Shown here piece after piece: positions 25,701 through 38,500 of a stretch of 64,000 nt of DNA. Within the stretch, counting starts at the first letter, position 1. Each line of letters starts with the position of its first letter. The stretch is from positions 868,001-932,000 of the forward strand of contig JAFCMP010000201.1 in assembly GCA_017506865.1 (NCBI GenBank). Direction: 5' to 3'. Position numbers and translations under genes: made by a program. The notes below the pieces were generated by a model. That model was not told the DNA's origin. It made no database searches and saw only the letters and a program-made list of their open reading frames with translations. The stretch comes from Tribonema minus. Lineage: Eukaryota; Sar; Xanthophyceae; Tribonematales; Tribonemataceae.

Positions 25701-28342
25701 ACACAAATATCGTCTCTGCAACGTTCCCCTTGGGAACGGGCCGCGGCTGAAAGTCGCTGAGCCCGCCATCGATGCACCAGCCCCCGTCCACGTTGATCGC
25801 TGACGCGAGGGGCACCGCGGCGGTCGAGGCGAGGAGGACGTCGACGCAGTGCTCGCGCGATTCGAAGAAGGAGACGCGCTCGCTCCTGAGCACTGGGGTG
25901 ACGCGCGTCATGACGGCGGTGACTTCGCCGCGCAACTGCGTCGCGAGGTCCAGGTCCATGGTGCGGATCGCGCAGTCGCGCACGTAGCTCGTGAGGCTGA
26001 AGGGGCCCCCCCACGTTGCCCAGCACTTGGGGATCAGGACCTGCAGGGACAGTAGGGGTGCAGGGATTGATGCTCAGGGGTGAGGTTGGGGGTCAAGTAA
26101 GTGTGAGCTGGTGAGGCTGAAGGGGCCGCCCCGTGTCACCCAGCACTTGGGGATCAGAACCTGCGGCGGAAAAAGTTAAGACAGCACTTGAGGATGAGGA
26201 CCTGCCGCGGCGAGAGTTCAAGTTGATGTTTCGGCTCAAGCGCAATTGTAAGCTCATGCTGGTGCGGTGTTGAGCTCATATGCTGTTTAAGATCGTGGTG
26301 ATGTAGGGTGTGATGCGTTGACTGAGAGGGTAGCAAAACAGCGTTTGGAAACAAGGGCCTGCAGCGGCAGTAGGGGTCTAGGAATGGATGCTGATGGGTG
26401 ACATTGGGGCGCATGGTTGGTGTTTGAGGTCAAGTTGCTGTGAACTGGTGACGCAAGGCCGTCAGGGTTGTCAGCACGTGGGGACGAGGCCCTGCAGTGG
26501 CGGTACATGGTGAAGACAAAGCTGAAGAAGTTGACGCTCATGTTACTGTTGAAGTTGAGTCTTGATCCAATTCAATTGCGTTTAACGTCATGTTGGTGTT
26601 CAAAGGCACATCAGGCCAGGGGGGTCGTCCCACATTGCTCAGCGTCTGGGGATTAGGAACCGTGCGACAGTTCAAATTCAATGTTCCAGCTCATGTAGTT
26701 TGACTTCATGTTGATGTTGACGATCGTTGAAATTGCGACGCAAGAGGGCTGCGAAAACAGCTTGTCAGGCAGTAATCGCCACGTTGCAAAACCAGCTCAT
26801 CAAGCCGGAATTGCCACCCCTGGTCCCATGCGTACGGCAATAATGGCCTGCAGCAGCCGCATCAGCAGACCACCGCACTGCAGCTAACCTAACCCTAACC
26901 CTACCCCTAAGTGTGCGTGAAAGGGGCCTAGCCGCGAGCTGCATGCAAAGCTGGACTCGACTCTAGGCGCAACCATCTCACTGCGGAGCTGAAAGGGAGC
27001 CTTTGCCGCCATGGTTGACACAATCGACAAGAATCTGCAGTAGCTCTTTCGCAACGAGTGAGGGCGCGCACTCCAGCACTCCAGCACTGCAGCGAGTGCA
27101 GTAAACTTCACGTAAGTCAAAGCATATTTCAAGCACGTAAGGGCATCCCAAATCAGTCATGAAGGATGATGTATTCTAAATGGCAGCGCAGCACTATCAC
27201 TGCTGCTGGGTCACCGCTCCTCAACTGGATCTGTCCCGCTGCGCTATGAAGCTAGTATGAAGACACAGAATCATGCGCGAAAGCATGTGATTGACCATTA
27301 CCACCTGCGTGCACATACCCGGGCTTCACACCGCCGATGCAGCCTCGACACACGCATCTAGCACTGCTGCCATGCGACAGGCACCCGGTACAAGGTTGGC
27401 TTATTAATTCCAGTACCAAATGTAGTGCAACGCCATGCGTCTGTCATTCCACACCAACAAGTAGAAGACAACTTCAACAAGTGATGGAAGTCTGTAAAGC
27501 ATGTGCTCACCTCTTTGCAGTAGTTGACTGCAGTGTCCCAGCACCCATCGATCCCCATGCCCAGCGCAGTCAGTGCTCCTGCGCTGCTTCCAATGAACTG
27601 CTGATCCTCGTCCACAGCGTGCAGCCCATGGTCCGTCTGCAATTGAGGCACACAGAATGCATGACTGATGCTGCTTCGGCCAGCTGTAGTTCAAGTAAGT
27701 TAGTGCTGGGGTCTTCCTGATGGTATTACAGATAACCTTTGGCCTGGGTGGTAGTGAGCGTTAGTCCATACCAGGGGACGCACAAAATGATGCACCATGA
27801 GCTTGCATCACCTGCAGCATGACAATGAGTCCTGCGGTGCGACCATAGCTGGCATGCGCAAATGTCAACCTCTGTATGCGACCAAGATGTGTTGATGGCC
27901 ATTGTTGGGTACCCGATTGTGTTTCAAACGAGAATAAACAGGGCGAATGACGTGAGCTTTCATTGACGATACACACCATGATCATGTCCGTGAAATAAAC
28001 AGAGTTTGATTGATCGCAACAAGTAGGAGAGACGCAATAATAATGCCAACATCCAACATAACTAGGTGCAGTCAACTACATAGCGGTTACAGCAGAGAGC
28101 GAGCTCACCAGACATTTCGCCACTCCAAACATGTAGAACTGCAGCCAGCCGCCGCAGGCGAAGGAGAAGTTGAATGCCGGTGCTGAAGGGTGAGGTCTGA
28201 CGCGCCGGAATCGAGGCGGCAGGTGATCCATGCCTACGACTTTCGGGCGCATACGTCGTGGGCTGCCCGGCGGTGTGAGGTTCTGTGCCCATCGAGAGGA
28301 CCGCCGCCGCGCTGGCTGCGGTTCATCGTGAGTGTACGCCAT
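22753..28342 (-). CDS. Patatin-like phospholipase
   Basis: A serine acyl-lipid hydrolase of the patatin family. Exons: 28342-28109, 27636-27511, 26040-25608, 25019-24853, 24168-23890, 23082-22753; phases agree throughout and the model closes at 522 residues. Residues 58-78 hold the glycine-rich oxyanion loop (FSFACGGWLQFYMFGV). GSSAG at about 94-98 is the GxSxG nucleophile elbow (Ser96), and CIDGGLSD at about 209-216 gives the catalytic Asp of the DGG/A motif. FVSPFYLVDADIKPSRYVPV and DWLYDLGYRDALLW follow. The C-terminal half has two hydrophobic segments (FWLAVLWRPVALVLIVLEVL; MLLPLLLAFACSM), suggesting membrane attachment. The N-terminus is basic and Pro-rich. Physiological substrate unknown. 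Three of its introns contain arrays of acceptor copies. Confidence 0.9.
24278..24340 (-). repeat. Copy of the patatin exon 5 acceptor
   Basis: On the plus strand this segment repeats the exon 5 start and upstream intron (24131-24190): TGATGTCG.TTTCGCTGCC, then GAGGGGGCCTGAGCGA.AGTT and ACGCATGC. The acceptor CAG is intact in the copy. Confidence 0.85.
25016..25400 (-). repeat. Four-unit array at the patatin exon 4 acceptor
   Basis: Units start near 25016 (functional), 25109, 25209 and 25315, about 95-107 bp apart. Each has GCCAGTCTG.AGGGG or a variant, which is the acceptor plus first exon bases read on the minus strand, followed by a repeated TGACACCAGACTGRCCTGACC block. Some units have lost the AG. 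Confidence 0.8.
26026..26662 (-). repeat. Degenerate copies of the patatin exon 3 acceptor
   Basis: The true junction (CAGCACTTGGGGATCAGGAC then CTGCAGGGAC on the plus strand) recurs near 26132, 26183, 26345, 26471 and 26637 with increasing divergence, alongside repeated GGTGAGGCTGAAGGGGCC (25990 and 26112) and GATGCT.A.GGGTGA blocks. Unit lengths vary from about 50 to 170 bp. Confidence 0.75.
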
Positions 28343-29554
28343 AATCTGCACAGCGGCGGTACGCGGTGTCGTCAGGGGCTGTTGTGTCTGTCAACTCTGT
28401 TGCTGTTCTGCTGTTGCAGAATATGCACTTCGGTCATCTCTCCGGCGCCACGCTGTCGCAGATGACACAACCACAACAGCTGATTGTCAACATACATGCG
28501 TCATGTAGGCTCATGGCGATGAGCTGCTTCGATCACAGTGCCTTCACAGCACAAAGCCGCGTTGCTTGCATGAAAGGTGGACTTCAACAACGTGAGGTCA
28601 TTTTTCATGCGTACCTCTATGCCAAAATCGCAGCAGCTGCGCCAGAGCCTGCTTCCCGCAAGCAGCAGCGCGCCTGCTTCAGCTCCCGCCTCGCTGCCTC
28701 CTCCGCGGTTGGTGATGTGATGAATGCCCGATGAGTCTGTCATGGAAATGAATTCCAAGTAAACGAGTAGAGTACAACTCTTTAACTGCAGAATAAACGT
28801 ATGTGTAACAGCTTCACGAGGAAAGCGCAACTGCAAAGAGCACTCCTTTGTTGAGAAAAGACTGAGAAGAAACAGCTGAGTAGGTACCACTGTAGTCCTA
28901 GCACAGAGCGAAACAGCTGCGACATCGCCAGCTGATGCGGCCAGTCGTTATAGTGTGTATAAGAGCATGTCAACTTCAAGAGAAAGCAGGTGATCTGGCA
29001 CGCACATGATGCAACTGTATGCACAGCGTACTCTTGAGCTCACCACTGCAGCACATCAGTTCACACGTGAGCCTCACACCCCAGCAGTGCTGTCATTTCT
29101 GTGTTCATCATTGTGAGAGGGTTGCGGTACCGTATCAAACCCCGGCAAACAACTGTTTGCCGATGCACACTCAGCTGCTGCCTAGAAGAGCAGACAAGCA
29201 ATCGGCTGCTTGGGTCAACTAAGCACGAGCACATGAGCCAATGACAAGAACCAGTGGAGAGCTGTGTGAGTTTGGATTCAGGTAAGTGAGGCACTCTCAC
29301 ACGATATGACGTGGCAGGCCCCGCGCCACTGTCACATGACGTCACATCATTTGTTGCTGAGGACATGTTTGCATCCGCAATGCAATGGTGCTACAATCAG
29401 AACAGCTCCAGGCACATATTTCCAGTACTTGACCAGATGCGAGGTTTTGCCAGCTTTGAGCACAAATTGCACATTCACGCAAGAGGCATGCAGAGGAGGT
29501 GAAAGCGCATTCAGCAGGCAGGCCAACAAGCAACGACGAAGATCACGATCGGTT
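28343..29554. other. Spacer upstream of patatin / downstream of TRNT1
   Basis: Both neighbours are on the minus strand, so this should contain the patatin promoter and the TRNT1 3' end. No exon or RNA gene recognised. Confidence 0.45.
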
Positions 29555-32500
29555 TCATTCTGTATCGCGATGGTTCCGCACTTGGCCTTGCTGCAGGGCA
29601 AGCACCCCATGCCACTGCTCCAGCGCCGTCAGGCATGCTTCAACGCCACCTTCGGGGTGCTCCAACTGCCATTTAAACTGCTCCTCCATCAACTTGCCCA
29701 CAAGGGGCCCCTTGGCGCACTTGAGTACCTCCAACAGTTGCTGAGCGCACAGCAAGAGGTCAACAGGGGCCGCGAAACGGCATTGATTCAGACGCGCAGT
29801 GCCAGTCCAATCGCTTGCGGCGTACCATTCAGAAGTGGCAACAACAAGTGGATAAGACATGCTGACCTCGAGCAGACTTCCCATGCCGCAACTTGCGCTC
29901 ACTAGCAGGTTTATCTATGCGCATGCCGCGTGCGTGCTTCATCTACTTGCGGTTCCTGATTGCACCAGCACAGACCTTGCCTTTAGCCGGAGCCAAGCGC
30001 TTCCAGCGTGCCTACAGAATGTAGGTGATACATGCTGACTTATGTGCCGCAATAAGTGTCCCGGGTTGCATGCGTCACACCAGTCAGCTGGACACCGCTG
30101 ACACAATTTCTGCACGCAGTGAACACATCCATGAGCACAGGCTGCTACTTGCAATCTTGCAAGAAAACCATACTGCACACGTACACACAATTCCGTTCAC
30201 CTGGGGGGCTGCTGATGCACACCATGATATACCTTCTTCAAAAAAAGTATGTCTACAATGGCAAACACCACACATTCTGAAGCGTTAAGGAACAGTGCCA
30301 CCTCTCGCCCTCACTAGGTTTGTCGTCGCATGCATGGTGCAAGGTCTGTACTTTGGAGCACCTGAGCACTCAAAAGTACTTCTTGCACATGCACCCCCTT
30401 CCATTCACAAGGAACAATACCTTGAAGTACAGACACATGCACCTTCTTCCCTCCTGCAAGAATCAATTGTACATACACCCACCTTCCCATTGACAAGGGG
30501 CTTAATGGTCCACGCTTCGTGCAGCCCCATGTGTTCCACCTGTGACACTAGCGCGTCGTATCGCTGGACAGTGGCCATGGCGCCAGCAGAAACCTGCTCA
30601 CGCGCATGGCACAAGATGTTGTACCGTCAAGCATAAAGTTAAAGTTCACGTATATCAGATCACAATGGGCAACAGCAATGCATGCAACTGCCTGAATGTC
30701 TATGATCCATGTTTGCTGCAATAACTCCCTCGAACGCATCGACAGCGATGGATGAGATGCCAGCAGCAATCGACACATGCGCAAACATGTCACGGTGAAT
30801 TCGCGCATCGTCTTCAATCACGCTCCTAAACCTGTCACGTCAACGCATTTATCAGACGCCTGCTGCGCCTTCTGCCAAAGGTGGTACGCATGTCGAAGCA
30901 TGCATTAATTCACAAACATGAATTCACCTGACCATGCGGCTCAGGGTCGCATGTAGCGCCACAATATGATAGAAGTACATATGTCAGTTGGCGTTACGAC
31001 ACTTTCAGACTGTCATACGACATGTAGATTCCGTACAGCTAGATGCCAATCATCTGGGCTTTTTCGCGCCCTGAGCGAGAATTAATAAAAAGTACATATG
31101 TCAGAGCATGATTTCTTTCACAAAGATGAATGAACTACCTCTCCGTGTGGCCAGAGATCGCCGACAGAGCTCAGCTCGCCAGCGCACGCGACAACCACGC
31201 AGTCACGCCACAGCGCCCTGGCGTCCTTCACCGCAATGCCCGCCTGGTGATACAAAAGGAGTACAATGGCTTCAACAAGTAGCTGTGTGTATTGCATGAG
31301 ACGACTTTAATGATGAAGTACTGCGGGCAGCGGGCAGACTTGCTGCCTGAGCGGTCTGAGCAGTGCTGCTCCATGTGCCTGAGCGTTGTTGCTCAGACTG
31401 CCTGAGCGATGCTGCTGCCACCTGTTGACACGAAAGCAGCGACCCAGCGATGGATCATTGAGAATATGGCTGGGTACTTCAAATATGAAGTCCGCCTATT
31501 AGCGTGCGAGTGGCAATCAAGAGATGAATCTTTGATACATGTTGGCACAACGAGAGATGGATCACTGATGGACATGGCTGCTTCACAACGTCGATATGGC
31601 TACTTCAAAGTGAAGTCCAGCGTTTAGACTACAACCCGAAGGGCCCGAGTGCCGCTACTTGGAGCACCTGAGTGGAGCCGTTCAAATGGCTGAGCGCTGC
31701 TGCTTGAACTGCGTGAGCGTTGACTTGCCAAAAACATGCTGCTTCAACAAATAGGCCTGAGTGCTGAGCTACAGAACTGCCTGAGCGCTGCTGCTGAAAG
31801 CGATGTAGGGCCGAGTTACACAGCCAGCAAGGCGTGCGCCACACAAGCGGCCAGCATGTTGACGATGGAGCAAATGCGCTGTGGTTCAAGTTGACATGCC
31901 CGAGCTGTAGCTTGTGAAGGTCATGCGCCCAAGCTGTTACTGCTGCCCCATGATGATCGGCGAAGCTTTGTGCCATCAGTTTTCTGGTTGTTTGTGAAGA
32001 GGCCCTCACCATGTATTGCGCAGCGCGCCACCACAGTTTCTTATCCACAGTCTAGTACGGTGATCTGCGTAGCAGGGCATACCTACTGTACATGGCATTC
32101 ATAGAATAGCATTGCACACGCGGATGCGGAGCACAACAGCAGCAGGGCATGCCTACTGGGTGCGGCATTCATAACAAGCGCTGCACGCGCTGAGCCTAAC
32201 CCTAACCCTGATCCTAATCCTAACCCTAACCCTAACCACAAGTTGTGCCAAGGTCGCAATCATCAGAACTTCCACTGTCATTGACCACCTCGTCAAGTAC
32301 ATCAGTTACAACTAGAGATGGTGCAGCACACAAAAAATGTAATGCCGTGCACGTGTACCTCCAGTCTGTCCAGTGATCCTGCGGCAGCCTTGTGGCTGAG
32401 GGTCTGAAAAACAGGAACTCCATGGTGGACGAATACCACATCCTGAGACAATGTGCAGCAAAAAACACAGCTTGAGGTGAAAAAACACAGCTTCAGGTGT

Positions 32501-35500
32501 ATGGGGCAGTCACGTTGGTTGCCTGTTACCAGTTTATGAGCTTGGTGACCATCACAAAATGGGCATTGTGCGTACTGCTAAGCATGCTGAAAGGTTGCGC
32601 CAGCAAGTGACAAAAGCAGTGATTATTTAAAAATCATGACTATGTAAACAAGAGTTCCAGAGTATTTATGAGTTCCGTGACCTGCACGCCTTCTCTAGCG
32701 AACGCTCGGAAACTCAGGCCATGGTTTGAGGTTTGAGCACACAATGAATGCTTATAACCAGCATGCACACACACACGACATGCAACGACATGAGTGCGAA
32801 ATGTGTAAAATGGCGCCACGTGTCAGAGCCAGAGGTTATTTGACAATCCCTAGTGTACCTGAGCATACTTGGCCTTCAACTTCAAGCCGTCCTTCACAAC
32901 ATACTGCGCCATGCTCATCCCTTTCGCGGCTTGTCGTCTTGTTAAGTGCGGTCTGGGCTCCAGTCCTGTCAGCTCTACCAGTTCGGCTGGGATGGCGTCC
33001 ATGTGCATGACTGGCAGCAGCGCCGCACTCAAAAAGGCGATGGGGCGTTCCGGTTGCACAGTGCTCAGCGCCTGTCTCAACACACGGCAACATGAAAATG
33101 ACACAGAACTGTCAATGATGCATGCCAGTACCAGGCAGGCAAGATAAAGCTTCAAAGTACCATGCTAGCTTGGTGCCAGCTTTGCGGCATCACCTTCAGT
33201 CCTTCTATGCATGCAACTTGAAGTATGTATACTTCAACTTTCACCATGCCGTGCTGGAGGGGGCGATGTAATGTATATGTCGCAAAGCGTGACATGCATG
33301 TATCAACACAGAAGAGCATCAAGAACAGCAGCCCAGGGACATCGATGACAACGCTCAAACGAGAGTCGTACCACTCCGGTGGCAGCTTCGCAGGGACAGC
33401 TTGTGCGCACTTGGGAGGCAGCAATCTATGCTGAAAAACTGGATGATTCGCCGTGCTGCAGCAGCGCTCAGGGCCAAATCAACTGGCTGCGGTATGCTAT
33501 TCAGGCGCCAGCTATCAACAGGTTGTGGTTGAGCAGCAAAATCATGACCGATGCAGATTTTTACTGAACTCATGGGCTTGCATTTGCGGGTGCACCATAT
33601 GTATGTACGGTGCAACCCGCAGGTCTGCGCGCAGTGAAGGCTACTGTAGTGCAAAGATTGACTGCAAATGCAGGCCTCGTGGCTATGGTACCAGGCTACT
33701 AGTACTGAAGTGCCTCAGCGCGGTGTACTGCCCTTAATGCATCAGCTGCTTACCGACAGTTTCACCTGGGGGTCTCCCTTCCCTGCAGTATGTGTGTGTG
33801 AGATTCCTGCTGCTGTGTATATGTGTGTGTGTGTGTGGGGGGGGGGGGGGCAGGGCTGTATGGCCATAAAACACCGGGAACACTGTATGGTTCCACTGCA
33901 TAGGGAGACTTCAGAACTGTTGGAGTAAACGATGTGCAGAGCAGTACAGTGACGCATTACATGCGGTTGCAGCTTACCTGCTTGCTGGCCTTAGCAATAG
34001 CGGCAGCGCCAATCACAGGCGTGCCAGCGATAGACGCCTCGCGTTCAGCCCCCTCAGGTTGTAAGCTCTCTGCTTGGCTGGAGGCAGCATGCTGCGCCGC
34101 ATCTGATTGGTCAGCCGCTGGTTTTGCAGCCTGTGATTCGTCCACTTTTCTGGCAATCAGCCAGCTGACCCATCGCGCAGCGCATGCTGCTGAGTCCCAA
34201 TCCAGGCCCTCCTACACGCACATTTAACGGCGTTCAATGGTGACACTGCGGTGAGCATGTTACTTGTCGCCGTAGTAAACTTATATTATTGTACACGTCA
34301 AAGTATACCTCTACTGCAAACAAATGATGAGGATAAACACAACGATACATTTTGCAGATAAGTGCTGCAGTGGCAGCGGAAACCGCTGTTCGCCTTGAGT
34401 TTCAGGCTGATGCATGCAGACACATTAACACACGCATGATGTGTATCTGCTGCGTGCTTCAGTAGTGCAACTGCTTCCCAAGCACTTGCTTATTCAGCGC
34501 GAATCACCAGTCTCTTGCTTGCTCGACACAAATCACCAGTACATGTGCTAACCGGACTTGGATCGCAATATTGCATTCGCATCAGAGAGCGACCTCAGCA
34601 ATCTCAGCCCAGCCGTCACCTGGGTGGCGTTGCTGTGGCAGCTGGTGCCTGACCTCTATGTGAACTGCATCTGAACTGCATGTGATCTGCAGGTGGTATT
34701 GCATGCCATGCTTTATCGCGATTGCCAATCAATAGTGTTGCTGCAAGCGCGCCTGACTGTGGCCAATGGCGACTCAGGATTAGGGTAAGCGACCGGCTGG
34801 AATACCAGTCAACACGGCATGTCAAGCAATGCATGCAGCCAATGCAGCTGATGTGTAGAGGAGGCAAGTAGGTGCTGCAGGCGTAACCTAACCCTAACAC
34901 TAACCCTAGCCCGCGTCCAGCAGGAAAAATCGAAGTATGAAGGTTACACAAAAGTACAAGACGTGGACTGACTTGGACTGTAAGCGTGACTTACGAAGTG
35001 GAAGATTTCTGGGAAAAACGAGACTTGGACTGACTTGGAATGTGCGAGGGTGACATACAAAGTAAAAAGGTTCTCTGAAAGTACAAGACTGGACTGACTT
35101 GGACTGTGAGCGTGACCTACAATGTACTTCGAAGTAGAAGGCTTTCCGGAAGTACAAGACTTGAACTGACTTGCACTTCAAGTGTGACTCACATCAGGAA
35201 ACGGCGGTATGGGCGTGAACCCCTGCAGACATAGCGTCCCAAACACCGCCTGCTGCCTGACTTGGACTTCAAGTGTCACTCACCAAAGAACAGACCGGAA
35301 GTACAAGACTGGACTGACTTGGACTGTAAGCGCGACTTACAAAGTAGAAGACTTTCCAGAAGTACAAGACTGAACTGACTCGGACTTCAAGACCGGCTTA
35401 CGTCAGGAAACGGCGGCATTGGCATGAAGCCCTGCAGACACGATGTCCCAAACACTGCAGGCAGCAGGCGCAGCTGGTGCAGCAGGGACAGCGCCACTGC

Positions 35501-38500
35501 GGGGCGCGCATTTCTGCCCGTCAGCATGCCTTCCAGCTCCGAGCCAATGCGTTCGCGGCGGACCTGAAGATGCGGCAGAGGTTTGAGACACAGTTGCCGT
35601 TACAGGTTTGGTAGCTGTCATTTGAGATGCCCGTCAGCATGCCTTCCAGCTCCGAGCCGATGCGTTCACGGCGGACCTAAGATGAGGCAAATTAAGGGGG
35701 TTGAGACAATTGAAGTTACACATTGGAAAACTGTCATCAGCTTGCATCCACGGAAGGGTGGAACGTTTCGCTCATTAGCAATCCTGCAAGTGAGTGCAAA
35801 TGTTTTACAACAGGTCACACAACACTGAATACAGTATGCCTTCCAGCTCTGAGCCGATGCGTTCGCGGCGGACCTGAAGATTCGGCAAGAGGTTTGAAGA
35901 TTAATGAATGGGTTTTGAAACTGTCAGGATGCTTTCGTGGACGATGGAGGACTCGGAAACGTGGCGATGAATTTGAGAAAATTGGTTTGAACTGTTATTT
36001 GAAATGCATCTTCTTTCGTGGAGAGGTAGCAAGACTCGCTCGCAGCCTGCCCAATAAAGGCTGCAAGCGCCATGACATGGTCGCTGGTGGCTGTTCGGAC
36101 GATTCAAGGAGTGTCAAAATTTGATTGGTCAATGGTTGATTGAGGAGGCTCACAGTTACAGTTTTGAAACTAGGTGCATCTTTGCTATATACCACGTCAC
36201 CCAAGCAGGCACGCAGTTTTGTTGTCGTTGTTCATGATCGCTCAACAATTTAACAATGTTATTTCATGACAAGGTAGGGTAGCAGTGAGCAGGAAGCGCA
36301 GTATCAAGCAAGTGCTGCAGTAAACGCCTGATGCATCACACCTGCCCTTTGACAAGCATGCGGCCTACTGAACACGTGCGTCATCTTCAGCTTATGGGTA
36401 TGCCAGCGATACAAAGATGCATCATAAAGTACTTGAAGTAGTCCACTTGTGCTGCACTTGGTATATGACAGATCGACAGTTGCACTAGAATAACACGTTA
36501 CCGTGTGCCTCAATTCGCTTAGAGCGCCCGACATGCGTGCGATTCACATCACGCCACTCTCATTAATCACGTACCTTTTCAATCAGCGCGGTGTGTATGG
36601 TGTCCGATGCAGCAGCAGAGGCGATTGCGGGGGCCAGGTCAAAGCCAAAGCGCGACGCAAAGCGCACAGCTCGCAGCACGCGCAGGGGGTCGTCATAAAA
36701 TGTCACGTCAGGTGGCAACGGTGTCCTGCACAAGGCACGAAGGAAGGGAGCGGAAGGCATGTTGAGGTGGCTTGCAGCAACAGCATCGTCCCATGCAAGG
36801 TGGACAGCAGTGCTCAACATAAAGCTTAGCAGGGGACACATTCTCACAGCTGCAGCTTCAAACTAGCGCTCGCACGGTGGTGGGGCCCAACAACGCAACC
36901 ATTTGCGCAGTTTAGTTGCCAGCAACAAACTTCCATAGTGTGAGAGTGCCCAGAGTAATGTTGAAGCTGCCGCTAAGTTGCGGAAATGAGGTGCAGCATT
37001 GAAAGCGCACCATGCGACAGCACATCTCCCAAGCAGCAGCGAGCATTGACACTGAGACTTGCACTTGCGATGGATTTGACGCAAATTTGCGGCTGCGCAT
37101 TGTGCCAATGTGAATTCCAAACCTTGGTGGCAATGTGCGTTTCAAACTCCGACTGCACTTGCTCCATGGAGACAACAGCAAAAACCAGCTGGTGAGATTC
37201 AAGACAGACAGCGATGTCCAATTTGTTACCTGATGATGCCCTGTGCCAGGTCATTCAAGCCATCGCCGGTGAGATCCTCCACGGATTCCGTGTTGACGTT
37301 GTAGAAGAGAGCGTTGATGGTGAAGTCGCGTCGGTAGGCGTCCTCCTCTGCGCTGCCAAACTGCATCTGTGAACCAACGAAAACGATGGAGTCGCATTTC
37401 GTGTTGACATTGTAGAGAGAGCATTGATGGTGAAGTCACGCCGATGAACATCCTTTTCTGCACTGGCAAACTGCATCTGTGCAAAACAAAAAAATAATAG
37501 AATCAGAATAATAGGCGTATAGGTGTTGAAACACCTGAACCGTCTACAACGAGGCGATTCCTAGAACTTCCATTCCACGCCCTGGGCTCCGTTGCGGCTG
37601 TGCCACTGGTGTCTTGGAGCAATGAGGGTGTACAACAGGCGCCAATGACATCACAGCAGGGCTTGACTATGGAGGTTTGGCACACAAAAAAAGCCGAGCT
37701 GGTACTGGTACTGTTACTGTACTGTACTGGTACTTGAATGTGCGATGCCATCACCTGCAATAAATCCAGTGAGGACACTGGACAATGCAGGCTCCACTTA
37801 CCATACCAGGCATGTGCAGCTCACTGAGTAAGATCAAGCAGCTGGAGCGGGCATCTCAGGCATGGCGTGCACTGTACTCAACTGACAAAGCAGTGGACGT
37901 TTGGCATGTGACTCTCCTACGCAACCCTGGGCACAGCCCCATACTTCCCCTACTTCCACAACGCTGCAGAATCTCTCACACCCAACAGCAGCAAACAACT
38001 GTATAGCACAAACATCTGACCAGTATCTGGTCCGTGAAGAGTGGCATTGAAGTATGTGATGTACCCAGAAGAGCTTTCAAAGTAATCAAGGAGACATGAT
38101 TTGGTTGGAAATCATACCTTCGATTTTCAAAAAAAGGGGCCATGGAGCGAACTTGGCGTGTCTAGTTGAGGTCTTACACGTACCTCTGGTATGCGGCTGT
38201 CTTGGGCGTAGCTCTCGGTGCGCAGGTTGACAAAGTCAATGGGCATGTCCAGCACCTTGACAGTGGCCGTCTCCAAGTGCTTTGACTGGGGTATGTATGA
38301 CACAGGCCAGGGCAAATTGTTGCGAGTGATGTGATGCCTGAAGCACACATGATGTGTTTGGAACACACAGGCGCGTTTTGACATCAGTTACGACCTCTGC
38401 TCCTGCGCCCTTCAACAGAAGAAAAATTTCTATATGGCGCCTGCTGATGACAGCAGGTGAAATGGGCAAACATGTACGCTACATATAAGTTTGGCTGAGA

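Noticed and set aside
32190..32237. Chromosome end
   Set aside because: The CCCTAA array is short, degenerate and inside a TRNT1 intron, with coding sequence on both sides.
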